Source: SHVO01 sp041905525 (GTDB lineage Bacteria > Pseudomonadota > Alphaproteobacteria > Rhodospirillales > Rhodospirillaceae). From it: a stretch of 64,000 bases of DNA. The stretch lies in assembly GCA_041905525.1 (NCBI GenBank), contig JAYRKY010000003.1, positions 1 through 64,000 of the forward strand, written 5' to 3'. Every line of letters begins with the position of its first letter. Position 1 is the first letter of the stretch. The position numbers and the translations under genes are program-made. The notes under the pieces are model-generated. The model ran no database searches. It was not told the origin of the DNA and saw only the letters and a list, made by a program, of their open reading frames with translations. This document shows positions 25,521 to 35,168 of this stretch, one piece after another.

Positions 25521-28415
25521 TTACATCTTGAAGCGGAGACCCGCGCGGAAGACGCGGCCGAGGGTGTCGTACAGACCCACGGACGTCGGCGGGAAGTCGT
25601 ACGAGGTGCCGCCCGGCCCGCGCGCCGCGATTTCCGGATCGCGGTTGAACAGGTTGCGCACGTTCAGGAACAGCTCCGACGAACCGGTCTCGCCAACGTC
25701 GAATTTGTAGCCGACGTTGAGGTCGAGATAGTAAGCCGCCCTGATCGTGTTGTTATCGGCGGTCAGGTTTTGCGGCGTGGATGCCGGGCAACCCGACTGA
25801 CATTCGATCTGAGTCGCCACGTTCTTACCCGAGGAAATGTAGCGGAAGGTAAGTCCGAGGTTGACCGGATCGAGGTTGTAGCCGAGCACGCTTTGCAGGC
25901 GCCACTTCGGCACGCTGTTGCCGCCCGGACCGTTGGTGCCGGCGTAATCGATGATGATCGAGCCGACGGTGCCGTTGTTGATCTCGTACTTGAGATAACG
26001 CGTGGCGAGCATGCGCAGGCTGATATCACCGTCCGCGGAGTCGAAGATCGAGGCCAGCGGCGTGCGGTAGCTGGCTTCGAAGTCGATCCCGCGGGCCTTT
26101 TCAGTCGCGAAGTTCTGCGGCTGGACCTGGATGAACAGGAACGGCGCGCCGTTCTGGGTCGTCCGGGTGATGGAGCCGCAGGCGGCCTGATTACCGCTGA
26201 AGCAAAGGTTCACGAGGTCCGTGGCGTTCGGCTGGTTCACCGCATCCTTGATGTTGATGCGGTAGTAGTCGACCGAGGCGTTGAATCCCTGGAACCACGA
26301 CGGTTGATAGACGATGCCAAGGCCGAGATCGTTGGACTTTTCGGCCACCAGGTTGCGGTTGCCCGACGTGCGCGATGTGTAGTTCACGGTCGAGTTCGTG
26401 AACGGGTCATTGAGCGCGTTGTTCATGCTGGTGCCGGCCTGGTAGAGGTCGACCAGCGTGGGCGAGCGGATGTTACGCGAGCGTGTGGCACGCAGACGCA
26501 AATCGTCCACCGGGCTGTATGTGGCGCCCACCTTCCAGGTCGCGACCCAGCCGTAGGTGGAGTAGTGCGTGGCGCGGACGGCGGCATTGACGTCGAAGGC
26601 GGTGGCCCAGCCGGCGTCTTTGGCAAGCGGGATCACGGTTTCGGCGTAGATGTCGTTCACGGTCACGGCGCCGGTGTAGGGCTGCCCTGCGCCCTGGAAC
26701 CAAATCGTCGGATTGGCTTGTTCTTCCGGATCCGAGATCTGGCGCATCGTTTCCTTGCGGAATTCATAACCGAGCGCGAGCGAGACCGGACCGGCCCAGG
26801 TTTCAAACGGGTTGCCGTTGAGGTTGATCGCGCCGACCTTCTGGTTCAGGCGATGATTGTTCCAGCCGTAGCGGCCCTGCAAATAGTCGACCGCGGCTTG
26901 GCTGTTGACGCCCATGCCGAACACGTTGAACGGCACGCAGCCGTCGCCGGGATTGGTCAGCGTAGAGCGGCAAACGATCGCCCCGGTGGCCGGGTTGCGA
27001 ACAGCGTCGACCGCCTGACGATAGCGCGGCTGATCGATAGCGCCGATCGACTTGAGCGAGCCGAAGGCTTCGCCGTTGCTGAGATACATGTCCCAGTTCC
27101 AGTCGCCGCCGGCCATCTCGAAGTTACCTTCCGCGCCGACGAGGAAGCGCAGAACGCGGCGATCGTACACGGCCCGGAAGTTGTCCAGGTCCCAGTTCAT
27201 GGTGCCGAAGTTGAAGCCGGTCACCACACCGTTCGGCTCGAGCGCCGGACGCAGGTTGGCGGGAAGGAAGGCGTTGTCCGTGCGCAGCGCGAGGTTGCCG
27301 GGGAAGAAGTTCGGCGCGCCCGACGAGTATGAGCCGAGGTGCCCCCAGGCCGCGTGCCCGTAAACGGTCAGACTGTCGCTGACGTCGTAGCTGAGGCGTG
27401 TGAAGACGTCCTGGCGGTTTTGCTGCGGCACCAGCGCGGCGCCGCGCACCGGCGCGACTTGCTGCGCTTCCCATGAGCCACCGCGCATGATCGGACCGTC
27501 GACAATGTCGCCCGGCGCGATGCGGTATTGGCTGCCGCCGGGACCGAAGGCGGTGCCGTAGAGCGGATGCGTCGAAGGTACGTTCAACGCGCCGCCCCAG
27601 GCGATGATCGGGCTAAGACCGACCTGTTTGACTTGCAGAAGGCGGGGCTGGCCGTTGGTGGCGGTATAGGCCGGATTGTTGATGTAGCTGTGGCCCTCGC
27701 GGTTCCACGGGCGGTCGATGATGATAAGTCCATCATCCCACACATGTTCGCCGGAGATCAGGAAGTGACCGCGACCGCCGCCGAACGGCGTGCCGTAGGT
27801 CATGTTGATCTTGTAGTTCGGCGCATCGCCGTAGGTCGTAAGACCGCCCGAGAGTTCGGACTTGAAGCCCGTGAAGTCGGTGTCGAGCACAAAGTTCACC
27901 ACGCCCGAGAGCGCGTCCGAACCGTAAGCGACGGAGGCGCCGCCGGTGACGACATCGACGCGCTCGATCAGGCTTTGCGGCAGTTCGCTCACGTCGACGA
28001 CGCCGGTCAGGATCGAGCCGACCGTGCGCTGTCCATTGAGCAGAACCAGCGTACGCGTGGTGCCAAGTCCGCGCAGGTTCAGCCCGTTGATGGCCGAGGT
28101 CCCCGTCGTGGTGGTGGTCGCGGTGGTGGACGGCGTCGAGCTGCCGACGAGACTCGGCAGTTGATTGATCGAGTCCGCGAGGTTCGAGGTGGCGATGTTC
28201 TGGAGATTTTCGATGCCGATCACGGAAACCGGCGTCGGCGCTTCGTAACCGTCGCGCACGACGCGCGTCCCGGTGACGACGATCTCATCGACGGCCGGCG
28301 CTTGCGCCGCCTGGGGCGCGGCCTGGGCGAAGGCCAGCGAGCTCAAATAGGTCGAGCCAAGGCAGGCGAGTGTGAAAAGCGATTTATTCCAATTCAAAAA
28401 ATTGACGGATTTCAT
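25521..28415 (-). CDS. TonB-dependent receptor, array member 1
   Basis: 964 residues. Signal peptide (LSSLAFAQAAPQ, about 38), TonB box DEIVVTGTRVVRDG, plug with LADSINQLPSLVGSS, GLGTTRTLVLLNGQRTVGS, ERVDVVTGGASVAYGSDALSGVVNFVLD, then the barrel. Cysteine pairs occur at VCRSTLTNPGDGC, CFSGNQAAC and ECQSGCP. It ends RAGLRFKM, with Met rather than an aromatic residue last. The ATG at 28415 has AAGGGG upstream; an in-frame TTG six codons before is less likely. Closely related to the next three genes. Ligand unknown; a plant-polymer or peptide-derived compound is possible given such families. Expression may depend on the 19-base motif at 28610. Confidence 0.9.
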   Translation of the reverse strand: MKSVNFLNWNKSLFTLACLGSTYLSSLAFAQAAPQAAQAPAVDEIVVTGTRVVRDGYEAPTPVSVIGIENLQNIATSNLADSINQLPSLVGSSTPSTTATTTTTGTSAINGLNLRGLGTTRTLVLLNGQRTVGSILTGVVDVSELPQSLIERVDVVTGGASVAYGSDALSGVVNFVLDTDFTGFKSELSGGLTTYGDAPNYKINMTYGTPFGGGRGHFLISGEHVWDDGLIIIDRPWNREGHSYINNPAYTATNGQPRLLQVKQVGLSPIIAWGGALNVPSTHPLYGTAFGPGGSQYRIAPGDIVDGPIMRGGSWEAQQVAPVRGAALVPQQNRQDVFTRLSYDVSDSLTVYGHAAWGHLGSYSSGAPNFFPGNLALRTDNAFLPANLRPALEPNGVVTGFNFGTMNWDLDNFRAVYDRRVLRFLVGAEGNFEMAGGDWNWDMYLSNGEAFGSLKSIGAIDQPRYRQAVDAVRNPATGAIVCRSTLTNPGDGCVPFNVFGMGVNSQAAVDYLQGRYGWNNHRLNQKVGAINLNGNPFETWAGPVSLALGYEFRKETMRQISDPEEQANPTIWFQGAGQPYTGAVTVNDIYAETVIPLAKDAGWATAFDVNAAVRATHYSTYGWVATWKVGATYSPVDDLRLRATRSRNIRSPTLVDLYQAGTSMNNALNDPFTNSTVNYTSRTSGNRNLVAEKSNDLGLGIVYQPSWFQGFNASVDYYRINIKDAVNQPNATDLVNLCFSGNQAACGSITRTTQNGAPFLFIQVQPQNFATEKARGIDFEASYRTPLASIFDSADGDISLRMLATRYLKYEINNGTVGSIIIDYAGTNGPGGNSVPKWRLQSVLGYNLDPVNLGLTFRYISSGKNVATQIECQSGCPASTPQNLTADNNTIRAAYYLDLNVGYKFDVGETGSSELFLNVRNLFNRDPEIAARGPGGTSYDFPPTSVGLYDTLGRVFRAGLRFKM

Positions 28416-28609
28416 GCTTATTGACCCCTTCAAGTAAGGCGTGCGGCCGAAAATGCGGCCGTCCGCATGGCATTACTGCCGACGGTGGTGAGTGCACCGG
28501 TCCTGAAGGGAGGCAGAGCCTCCCGGCGGCAGCCGATGCGAATTCGAGTGTTGCTCCCCCGCCCGTGGCGAATTTCCCGCACGGGGCGGCTTTAGAACTC
28601 CCTATTAAT

Positions 28610-28628
28610 AGAATGACCGGTCGGGAAA
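28610..28628 (-). promoter_or_regulatory. Shared 19-base motif upstream of array TBDR 1
   Basis: AGAATGACCGGTCGGGAAA, containing the palindrome GACCGGTC. Near-identical motifs lie at similar distance before array members 2 and 4. On the minus strand it is followed by TATTAAT, a possible -10. Confidence 0.5.
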
Positions 28629-28819
28629 AGATTGGCAAGTATGGGCGACCCGCGACGGTCTGTGCTCGCGATTATTTAGGAAAACTGTGTCTTTTGGGAC
28701 AAAATCTGGCCTATCGGCGGGGAAGAGCCTGCATACCGCTTATGCAGATCCGGGCCCACCGTGGCCTATAGCGCGGGTCCAGCGGGTCTGGCCCAGAGGG
28801 GCCTGGCGCCGGAAAGCAA

Positions 28820-28853
28820 TCCGGGTCCGCGGCTTTTTGGCCCCGGACCCGGA
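28820..28853 (-). terminator. Hairpin after array TBDR 2
   Basis: TCCGGGTCCG / CGGACCCGGA, a perfect 10-bp stem with a 14-base loop, 28 bases beyond the stop of the TBDR at 28881; a short T-containing tail (TTGCTTT) follows on the minus strand. Confidence 0.6.
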
Positions 28854-28880
28854 CAAGCAAGAACGACGCTTATCGTCTGC

Positions 28881-31808
28881 TTACATCTTGAACTTCACGC
28901 CCGCGCGGAAGACGCGGCCCATGATGTCGTAGAGGCCCTGGTTCGTCGGCGGGAAGTCCCAGCTGGAACCGCCCGGACCACGTACCGCGATTGCCGGATC
29001 GGCATTCGTGATGTTGCGCACGTTGAAGAACAGTTCGCTCTCCGCGGTGTCGCTCAGGTGCATTGTGTAGGAGGTATTGAAATCGACGTAGAACGCGCTG
29101 GAGACCCGGTTGTTGTCGGTGGTCAGGCGAATCCCGCTCGAGGCAGGGCACCCGGTCTGGCACTCGATGTAGGTCGCATTGTTCAGACCGCCGGCGATGT
29201 AGCGGAAGGTAAATCCGACATCGATCGGATCGAGCGCATAGCTGAGCGAGCTATTGATACGCCAATCCGGAAGACCGCCGCCGCCGCCGCCGATGTTGCT
29301 GCCCGCGGTGCCGGGAGCGCCGGCGTACTCGATCGGGGCATCGCCCGGCACACCGCTGAATACGGTGTAGGAGATGTAGTGGGTGGCGAGGAAGCGCAGG
29401 CCGAGGTTGCCGTCCAGCGCGTCCGAAACCGAGGCCAGCGGCAGGCTATAGCTAGCTTCGAAGTCGATCCCTTTTGCACGCTCCGTCGCGAAATTTTGCG
29501 GCGATACGACGAAGTTGATCTGTTCGGTGGGCAAGCCGACATCCTGGCGGGTGAACGTGCCGCACGCCACCTGATTGCCATTCTGGCAGAGCGTCAGGAG
29601 TTCGGTTGTGCCGAGCGAGTTAACCGCGCCGTTGATCTTGATGCGGTAGTAGTCCACCGACGCACTGAAGCCTTCGAACCATGACGGCTGATAGACAACG
29701 CCGATGCCGGTGTCGTTCGACTTTTCCGCCTGAAGGTTCGGGTTGCCGCGGGTTGTCACCTGGCTGTTCACCGTGCGATTGCCGTTGAACGGATCGGTGG
29801 TCGAGCTGCGGGACGTCGAACCGGCCTGATAAAGATCGACCAGCGTGGGCGAACGGATATTGCGCGACTGCGTGAGGCGGAAGCGGATGTCGTCCACCGG
29901 GCTGTACGTGGCGCCCACCTTCCAGGTCGCGACCCAGCCGTAGGTCGAATAGTGCGTGCCGCGAACGGCGCCGTTCAGATCGAGCGCGGTCGCCCAGCTT
30001 TGATCCTTCGCAAGCGGAACGACGGTTTCGAAGAACACGTCATGCACCTTCACCTGACCGGTGTAGGGCTGACCCGCCGCCTGGAACCAGATGGTGGGAT
30101 TTGCCTGCTCTTCCGGATCGGAGATCTGGCGCATGCTTTCGGCGCGATATTCGTAACCGAACGCCGTGGAGACCGGGCCGGCCCAGGTCTCAACCGGCTC
30201 GCCGGTGAAGCTGAGAGCGGCGACCTTCTGATTGAGGCGGTGATTGTTCCAGCCGTAACGGCCCTGAAGGTAATTCACGGCCGCCGCGGAGTTCACACCG
30301 GTGCCGAAGACGTTGTAAGGCACGCAACCGTTCGTCGGATCGGTGAGCGTGGAACGGCAGACGATGGCGCCGGTGGCCGGATTGCGGACCGCGTCGACCG
30401 CGAGGGCATAACGCGTACGGTCGATGGCGCCGATCGACTTCAGCGAGCCGAAGGCTTCGCCGTTGCCGAGGTAGAAGTCCCACGTCCAATCGGTATCCAC
30501 GGCATCGAAGTTACCGGTGGCGCCCGCGAGGAAACGCAGCACGCGGCGATCGACGCCGGCGCGGAAGTTGTCGAGGTCCCAGTTCATGGTGCCGAAGTTG
30601 AAGCTGGTCACCACGCCGTTCGGCTCGAGCGCCGGACGCAGGCTGGCGGGCAGGAAGGCGTTGTCGGTACGCAGCGCCAGGTTGCCCGGGAAGAAGTTCG
30701 GGGCGCCAGACGACAGCGAGCCCAGGTGGCCCCACGCGGCGTGGGCGTAAACCTGAACATCGTCGCTGATGTCGTAGCTGATGCGGGTGAACACATCCTG
30801 GCGGTTCTGACGCGGCTGGAACGCAACGCCGCGGACCGGGGCGACCTGCTGCGCTTCCCAGCTGCCGCCGCGCATCAGCTGACCCTGTACGATGTCGCCG
30901 ATGGCCAGACGGTACTGGTTGCCGCCCGGGCCGAACGAGACGCCATACAGAGGATGTGTCGCGGGAACGGCGATGGTGCCGCCCCAGCTGGCCACCGGGG
31001 AGAGCGCGACGCGCGAGGTGCGAAGCAGATTCGGCAGGCCATTCGTGGCGGTGTAAGCTGGATTGTTGATAAAGCTATAGCCTTCGCGGTTCCACGGGCG
31101 GTCACCGATGAGGAGACCATCTTCCCACGAGTGTTCGCCCGAGAGGAGGAAGTGGCCGCGGCCGCCGGCGAACGGCGTGCCATAGGCGGCATTGATCTTA
31201 TAGTTCGGCGCGTCGCCATAGGTCGTGATGCCAGCCGACACTTCACCTTTGACGCCGGTGAAGTCGGTATCGAGCACGAAGTTCACAACGCCCGAGAGCG
31301 CGTCCGAACCGTAGGCCGCCGAGGCGCCGCCGGTCACCACGTCGACACGTTCGATCAGGTGCTGGGGCAGTTCCGAGACGTCGACAACGCCGGTGAGGAT
31401 CGAACCGACGGTGCGCTGACCGTTCAAGAGAACGAGGGTACGCGACGTTCCGAAGCCGCGCAGCGAGAGACCGTTGATGGCGCCCTGTCCGGACGTGGTG
31501 TTGGCCACCGAGCCCTGCGGCGTCGAGCTGCCCAACAGCGTCGGGAGCTGGTTGATCGAGTCAGCGAGGTTCGCGGTGGCTTGATTGTCGAGCTGTTCGA
31601 TGCCGATGACGGAGACGGGCGTCGGGGCCTCGTAGCCGTCGCGAACGACACGCGTCCCGGTGACGACGATTTCGTCAACCGCGGGCGCAGTGGATTGAGC
31701 CTGTTGAGCTTGAGCGAAAGCCGCGCCACTGAGGCAGGTGGAGCTGAGACACGCGAGGGTCAGCAGCGACAGCGCGGAACGTGAACGGAAACGACCTGAC
31801 GAGTTCAT
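28881..31808 (-). CDS. TonB-dependent receptor, array member 2
   Basis: 975 residues. Signal peptide LSLLTLACLSSTCLSGAAFA then QAQQAQ, shared almost exactly with member 4. TonB box DEIVVTGTRVV; plug LADSINQLPTLLGSS and GFGTSRTLVLLNGQR. Barrel cysteine pairs at VCRSTLTDPTNGC, CQNGNQVAC and ECQTGCP. A run of six glycines (encoded by six CCG repeats on the plus strand, 29275-29292) lies in a late loop. Ends RAGVKFKM. The ATG at 31808 has AAGGAG upstream; the open frame before it is not part of the protein. Divergence from its paralogues is concentrated in loop-like segments, consistent with different ligands. Confidence 0.92.
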   Translation of the reverse strand: MNSSGRFRSRSALSLLTLACLSSTCLSGAAFAQAQQAQSTAPAVDEIVVTGTRVVRDGYEAPTPVSVIGIEQLDNQATANLADSINQLPTLLGSSTPQGSVANTTSGQGAINGLSLRGFGTSRTLVLLNGQRTVGSILTGVVDVSELPQHLIERVDVVTGGASAAYGSDALSGVVNFVLDTDFTGVKGEVSAGITTYGDAPNYKINAAYGTPFAGGRGHFLLSGEHSWEDGLLIGDRPWNREGYSFINNPAYTATNGLPNLLRTSRVALSPVASWGGTIAVPATHPLYGVSFGPGGNQYRLAIGDIVQGQLMRGGSWEAQQVAPVRGVAFQPRQNRQDVFTRISYDISDDVQVYAHAAWGHLGSLSSGAPNFFPGNLALRTDNAFLPASLRPALEPNGVVTSFNFGTMNWDLDNFRAGVDRRVLRFLAGATGNFDAVDTDWTWDFYLGNGEAFGSLKSIGAIDRTRYALAVDAVRNPATGAIVCRSTLTDPTNGCVPYNVFGTGVNSAAAVNYLQGRYGWNNHRLNQKVAALSFTGEPVETWAGPVSTAFGYEYRAESMRQISDPEEQANPTIWFQAAGQPYTGQVKVHDVFFETVVPLAKDQSWATALDLNGAVRGTHYSTYGWVATWKVGATYSPVDDIRFRLTQSRNIRSPTLVDLYQAGSTSRSSTTDPFNGNRTVNSQVTTRGNPNLQAEKSNDTGIGVVYQPSWFEGFSASVDYYRIKINGAVNSLGTTELLTLCQNGNQVACGTFTRQDVGLPTEQINFVVSPQNFATERAKGIDFEASYSLPLASVSDALDGNLGLRFLATHYISYTVFSGVPGDAPIEYAGAPGTAGSNIGGGGGGLPDWRINSSLSYALDPIDVGFTFRYIAGGLNNATYIECQTGCPASSGIRLTTDNNRVSSAFYVDFNTSYTMHLSDTAESELFFNVRNITNADPAIAVRGPGGSSWDFPPTNQGLYDIMGRVFRAGVKFKM

Positions 31809-31985
31809 GTAATTCTCCTTCCTGACGAGCGAAAGGCTGGAGGACGCCTCACGCTTCCTGACAACGACGCCGCGCACCGGCGATAAAGACGCGCACCGGA
31901 TGGACGTCGGACTACCAAACTTCGTTACTCTCCCTGCACGCGCGGCAAAGCGTTTCCGCGGCGCGGATTTTTCGGCCCGATTGAT

Positions 31986-32004
31986 AGAACGCGCGGTCGG
32001 GTAA
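31986..32004 (-). promoter_or_regulatory. Shared 19-base motif upstream of array TBDR 2
   Basis: AGAACGCGCGGTCGGGTAA, aligned without gaps to the motifs at 28610 and 38262 (consensus AGAAyGmvCGGTCrGGwAA). It lies in the spacer between a candidate -35 (TTGAAA) and -10 (TATCAA) on the minus strand, where a repressor could act. Confidence 0.5.
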
Positions 32005-32094
32005 TTTCAAGCAGGGGTGCTCCGCCGCGTCCGCGATTACAAAGCAGTGTGACTTTTCCGCAAAAGCCGGGGGTTCAAAGACCTCCTGAAAGCA

Positions 32095-32130
32095 TCCGGG
32101 CGCCCCAGCCTTTCGGCCCGGGCGCCCGGA
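32095..32130 (-). terminator. Hairpin after array TBDR 3
   Basis: TCCGGGCGCCC / GGGCGCCCGGA, an 11-bp perfect stem, 25 bases beyond the stop at 32156. No clear T-run, so strength is uncertain. Confidence 0.55.
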
Positions 32131-32155
32131 CAGTTACCATCGTGTCGCGGCGTTG

Positions 32156-35083
32156 TTACATCTTGAACTTCACACCCGCGCGGAACACACGGCCGAGCAC
32201 GTCATACGCGCCGCCCGACGGCGTCGGAGCGAAGTCCCAGCTGCTGCCACCCGGGCCTCTGACCGCAATCGCCGGGTCGCTGTTGGCGATATTGCGGACG
32301 TTGAGGAACAATTCCGTCTCCGCAGTTTCGCCGAGCTCCAACTTGTAGGAAGCGTTGAAGTCGACGTACAGCGCCGAGGCGACGCTGTTGTCGTTGACGG
32401 TCTGCTTGATGGTCGTCGGAACTGGGCAACCCGACGTGCACTCGATCCAGGTTGCTTGGTTCTTGCCGCTGGAAACCCAACGGAAGGCAAAGCCGACAAC
32501 GATTGGGTCAAGCGCGTAGTTGACCGAGCTGTTGATCTTCCAGCTCGGCACACCGCCGCCGCCGCCGCCGAGACCCGCGCCGGAGCCGTTGACACCAGCG
32601 TACTGAATCTCGATGTCGCCGGGGATGCCGCTGGAGGTCTTGTAGTCCAAGTAGTGCGTGGCAAGCATGCGCAGGCCGAGATTACCGTCCAGGCCGTCGC
32701 TGAGCCGCGACAGGGGCAGCGAGTAGCTGGCTTCAATATCGATCCCGCGGGCCATTTCCGTCGCGAAGTTCTGCGGCTGGACCGTGATTTCAAGCTGTTC
32801 GGCCGCCGTACCGGCCCCGGTGCGGACCACCGACTGACACGCAACCGTGTTGCCGGAAACGCAGAAGTTGATCAGGTCCTGCGCACCGATGCTGTTCACC
32901 GCGTCCTTGATCTTGATGCGATAGTAGTCGATCGAGGTGCTGAAGCCTTCAAACCAAGATGGCTGGTACACCACGCCGATGCCGGTGTCCGTGGACTTTT
33001 CAGGTCCGAGGTTCGGGTTGCCGCGCGTGGTGACTTGGCTGTTGATGGTCGGCGAGCCCGCCTTGAAGGTGTCGAGCGATGAGCTGCGCGACGTGGTGCC
33101 GGCCTGATAGAGATCGACCAGTGTCGGCGAGCGGATGTTGCGCGACTGCGTGAGGCGGAAACGGATGTCATCAACCGGTGAATAGCTCGCGCCGGCTTTC
33201 CACGTCACAACCGATCCGTAGGTGGAGTAGTGCGTGAAGCGGACGGCGTTATTGAGATCGAACGCGGCCGCCCAGCTTTCGTCTTTCGCCAACGGAATGA
33301 CGGTTTCGAGGTAGAGATCATGTACTGTAAACGCGCCGGTGTAGGGCTGACCCGCCGCCTGGAACCAGATCGTCGGATTCGCAATTTCTTCCGGATCGAC
33401 CACTTGGCGCATGCGCTCGCGGCGATATTCGTAACCGAACGCCGTCGAAACCGGGCCCGCCCACGTAGAGAACGGCTCGCCGGCGAAGTTGACTGCCGCG
33501 ACCTTCTGATTGAGGCGCTGCAGGTTCCAGCCGTAACGGCCCTGCAGGTAATTCACCGCCGCCGGGGTGTTCACGCCGATGCCGAACACGTTGTATGGCA
33601 CGCAGCCGTTGGTCGGGTTGGTAAGGGTGGAGCGGCAAACGATGGCGCCGGTCGCGGGATTACGCACCGCGTCGACCGCCAGCGGGTAACGCGTACGATC
33701 GATCGCGCCGCGCGACTGCAACGTGCCGAACATCTGACCGACGCTGACATGGGCGTCCCACTTCCAATCCGTCTCGGCAGCGGTGAACGTGCCTTCGGCG
33801 CCCGCGAGGAAGCGCAGAACACGGCGATCATAAACGGCGCGGAAGTTGTCGAGGTCCCAGTTGAGGGTGCCCATCGTGAACGTGGTCACCGTGCCCGCGG
33901 GCTGAAGCCCGGCACGCAGCGAGTCCGGTAGGAAGGCGTTCTCGGTGGAAACCGTCAGATTGCCCGGGAAGAAATTCGGCGCGCCCGATGAGTACGAGTA
34001 GAGGTGTCCCCACGCCGCTTGTGCATAGACATTCACATTGTCGCTAATATCGTAGCTGGCGCGCGTGAACACATCCTGGCGGTTCTGCTGCGGCTGGGCC
34101 GCGGCGCCGCGGACTGAGATCACGTTCAATGCATCCCAGCTGCCGCCGCGCATCAGAGCGCCCGTGTAGATGTCGCCGTAAGCGATCTGATAGATTGACC
34201 CGCCCGGACCGAATGACGTGCCCTTGAGCGGACCAGAGACGATGGTGCCGCCCCAGCTGGCGTTGCCGATGGCAACCTTGTCCGTGCGGATGATCGCCGG
34301 TTGGCCGTTGCCGGTCACAAAGGCCGGATTGTTGATGAAGCTGTAGCCTTCACGGGTCCAGGGGCGGTCGTACACCAGCAGACCGTCGTCCCACACATGT
34401 TCGCCCGACAGGAGGAAGTGACCGCGGCCGCCTGCGAACGCCGTGCCATAGGCCGCGTTGACCTTGTAGTTCGGCATGTCGCCATAGGTGGTGATGCCGC
34501 CCGAGACTTCGCCCTTCAACCCGACGAAGTCGGTGTCGAGCACGAAGTTGACGACGCCCGAGAGCGCGTCCGAACCGTAGGCCGCCGAGGCGCCGCCGGT
34601 GACGACATCGACGCGCTCAATCAGGTGCTGCGGCAGTTCGCTGATGTCGACCGCGCCGGTGAGATTCGAACCGACGGTGCGCTGACCATTCAGGAGCACC
34701 AGGGTACGCGCGACGCCGAGGCCGCGCAGAGACAGCGCGTTGATGGCCGATTGGCCGGAGGTGGTGTTCGTCGCGGAAGACTGCGGCGAGGCGCTATTCA
34801 TGACCGCCGGCAGCGTGTTGATCGCGTCCGCGAGGTTCGAGGTGGCGGCGTTATCGAGCTGTTCGATGCCGATGACGGACACCGGCGTCGGCGCTTCGTA
34901 ACCGTCGCGCACGACGCGCGTCCCGGTGACGACAATCTCGTCGACCGCGGCTGGCGCCTGTGCTTGCTGAGCTTGGGCAAACGCTGTGCTTGTAAGGCAA
35001 GTGGTGCTGAGGCAGGCGAGCGTCAGGAAAGAAAGGGCCGAACGCGTACGCATGAGGTTTGAACTTTTGTCTGAAGGCTTCAT
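32156..35083 (-). CDS. TonB-dependent receptor, array member 3
   Basis: 975 residues. Signal peptide LSFLTLACLSTTCLTSTAFA, TonB box DEIVVTGTRVVRDG, plug LADAINTLPAVMNSASPQ and GLGVARTLVLLNGQRTVGS. Cysteine pairs at VCRSTLTNPTNGC, CVSGNTVAC and ECTSGCP. Six consecutive glycines from a CCG run at 32553-32570, as in member 2. Ends RAGVKFKM. The ATG at 35083 has a GGGGGAG site. Most similar to member 4, from which it is separated by only 85 bases holding a hairpin, so the two may be one transcription unit with attenuation. It lacks the 19-base motif. Confidence 0.92.
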   Translation of the reverse strand: MKPSDKSSNLMRTRSALSFLTLACLSTTCLTSTAFAQAQQAQAPAAVDEIVVTGTRVVRDGYEAPTPVSVIGIEQLDNAATSNLADAINTLPAVMNSASPQSSATNTTSGQSAINALSLRGLGVARTLVLLNGQRTVGSNLTGAVDISELPQHLIERVDVVTGGASAAYGSDALSGVVNFVLDTDFVGLKGEVSGGITTYGDMPNYKVNAAYGTAFAGGRGHFLLSGEHVWDDGLLVYDRPWTREGYSFINNPAFVTGNGQPAIIRTDKVAIGNASWGGTIVSGPLKGTSFGPGGSIYQIAYGDIYTGALMRGGSWDALNVISVRGAAAQPQQNRQDVFTRASYDISDNVNVYAQAAWGHLYSYSSGAPNFFPGNLTVSTENAFLPDSLRAGLQPAGTVTTFTMGTLNWDLDNFRAVYDRRVLRFLAGAEGTFTAAETDWKWDAHVSVGQMFGTLQSRGAIDRTRYPLAVDAVRNPATGAIVCRSTLTNPTNGCVPYNVFGIGVNTPAAVNYLQGRYGWNLQRLNQKVAAVNFAGEPFSTWAGPVSTAFGYEYRRERMRQVVDPEEIANPTIWFQAAGQPYTGAFTVHDLYLETVIPLAKDESWAAAFDLNNAVRFTHYSTYGSVVTWKAGASYSPVDDIRFRLTQSRNIRSPTLVDLYQAGTTSRSSSLDTFKAGSPTINSQVTTRGNPNLGPEKSTDTGIGVVYQPSWFEGFSTSIDYYRIKIKDAVNSIGAQDLINFCVSGNTVACQSVVRTGAGTAAEQLEITVQPQNFATEMARGIDIEASYSLPLSRLSDGLDGNLGLRMLATHYLDYKTSSGIPGDIEIQYAGVNGSGAGLGGGGGGVPSWKINSSVNYALDPIVVGFAFRWVSSGKNQATWIECTSGCPVPTTIKQTVNDNSVASALYVDFNASYKLELGETAETELFLNVRNIANSDPAIAVRGPGGSSWDFAPTPSGGAYDVLGRVFRAGVKFKM

Positions 35084-35105
35084 GGAAACTCCCCCGTTGA
35101 GTGTG

Positions 35106-35142
35106 CGTACGCCTGGGACGCGAAGGGCGGCCCAGGCGTACG
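35106..35142 (-). terminator. Hairpin between array TBDRs 4 and 3
   Basis: CGTACGCCTGGG / CCCAGGCGTACG, a perfect 12-bp stem with a 13-base loop, in the 85-base gap between the stop of TBDR 4 and the start of TBDR 3. It has no T-run and may act as a processing or attenuation structure. Confidence 0.55.
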
Positions 35143-35168
35143 GTGATCGTGAATAACTCGTTCGATGA

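Larger units (their letters stand above)
28416..28880. other. Non-coding interval between array TBDRs 1 and 2
   Basis: 465 bases with no convincing gene. It holds the terminator hairpin of TBDR 2 (28820-28853) and the shared 19-base motif (28610-28628) in what should be the promoter zone of TBDR 1. The remainder shows nothing recognisable. Confidence 0.6.
31809..32155. other. Non-coding interval between array TBDRs 2 and 3
   Basis: 347 bases without a gene. It holds the shared 19-base motif (31986-32004) about 180 bases before TBDR 2 and the terminator hairpin of TBDR 3 (32095-32130). On the minus strand TTGAAA and TATCAA lie 18 bases apart around the motif and may be -35 and -10. Confidence 0.6.

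Noticed and set aside
25485..27332. 615-codon plus-strand open frame opposite TBDR 1, and similar ones at 29952-31784, 32153-33082, 35349-36908 and 52864-54267
   Set aside because: These recur opposite every paralogous TBDR because of codon bias in GC-rich DNA. Repetition follows from the duplicated genes, not from coding.
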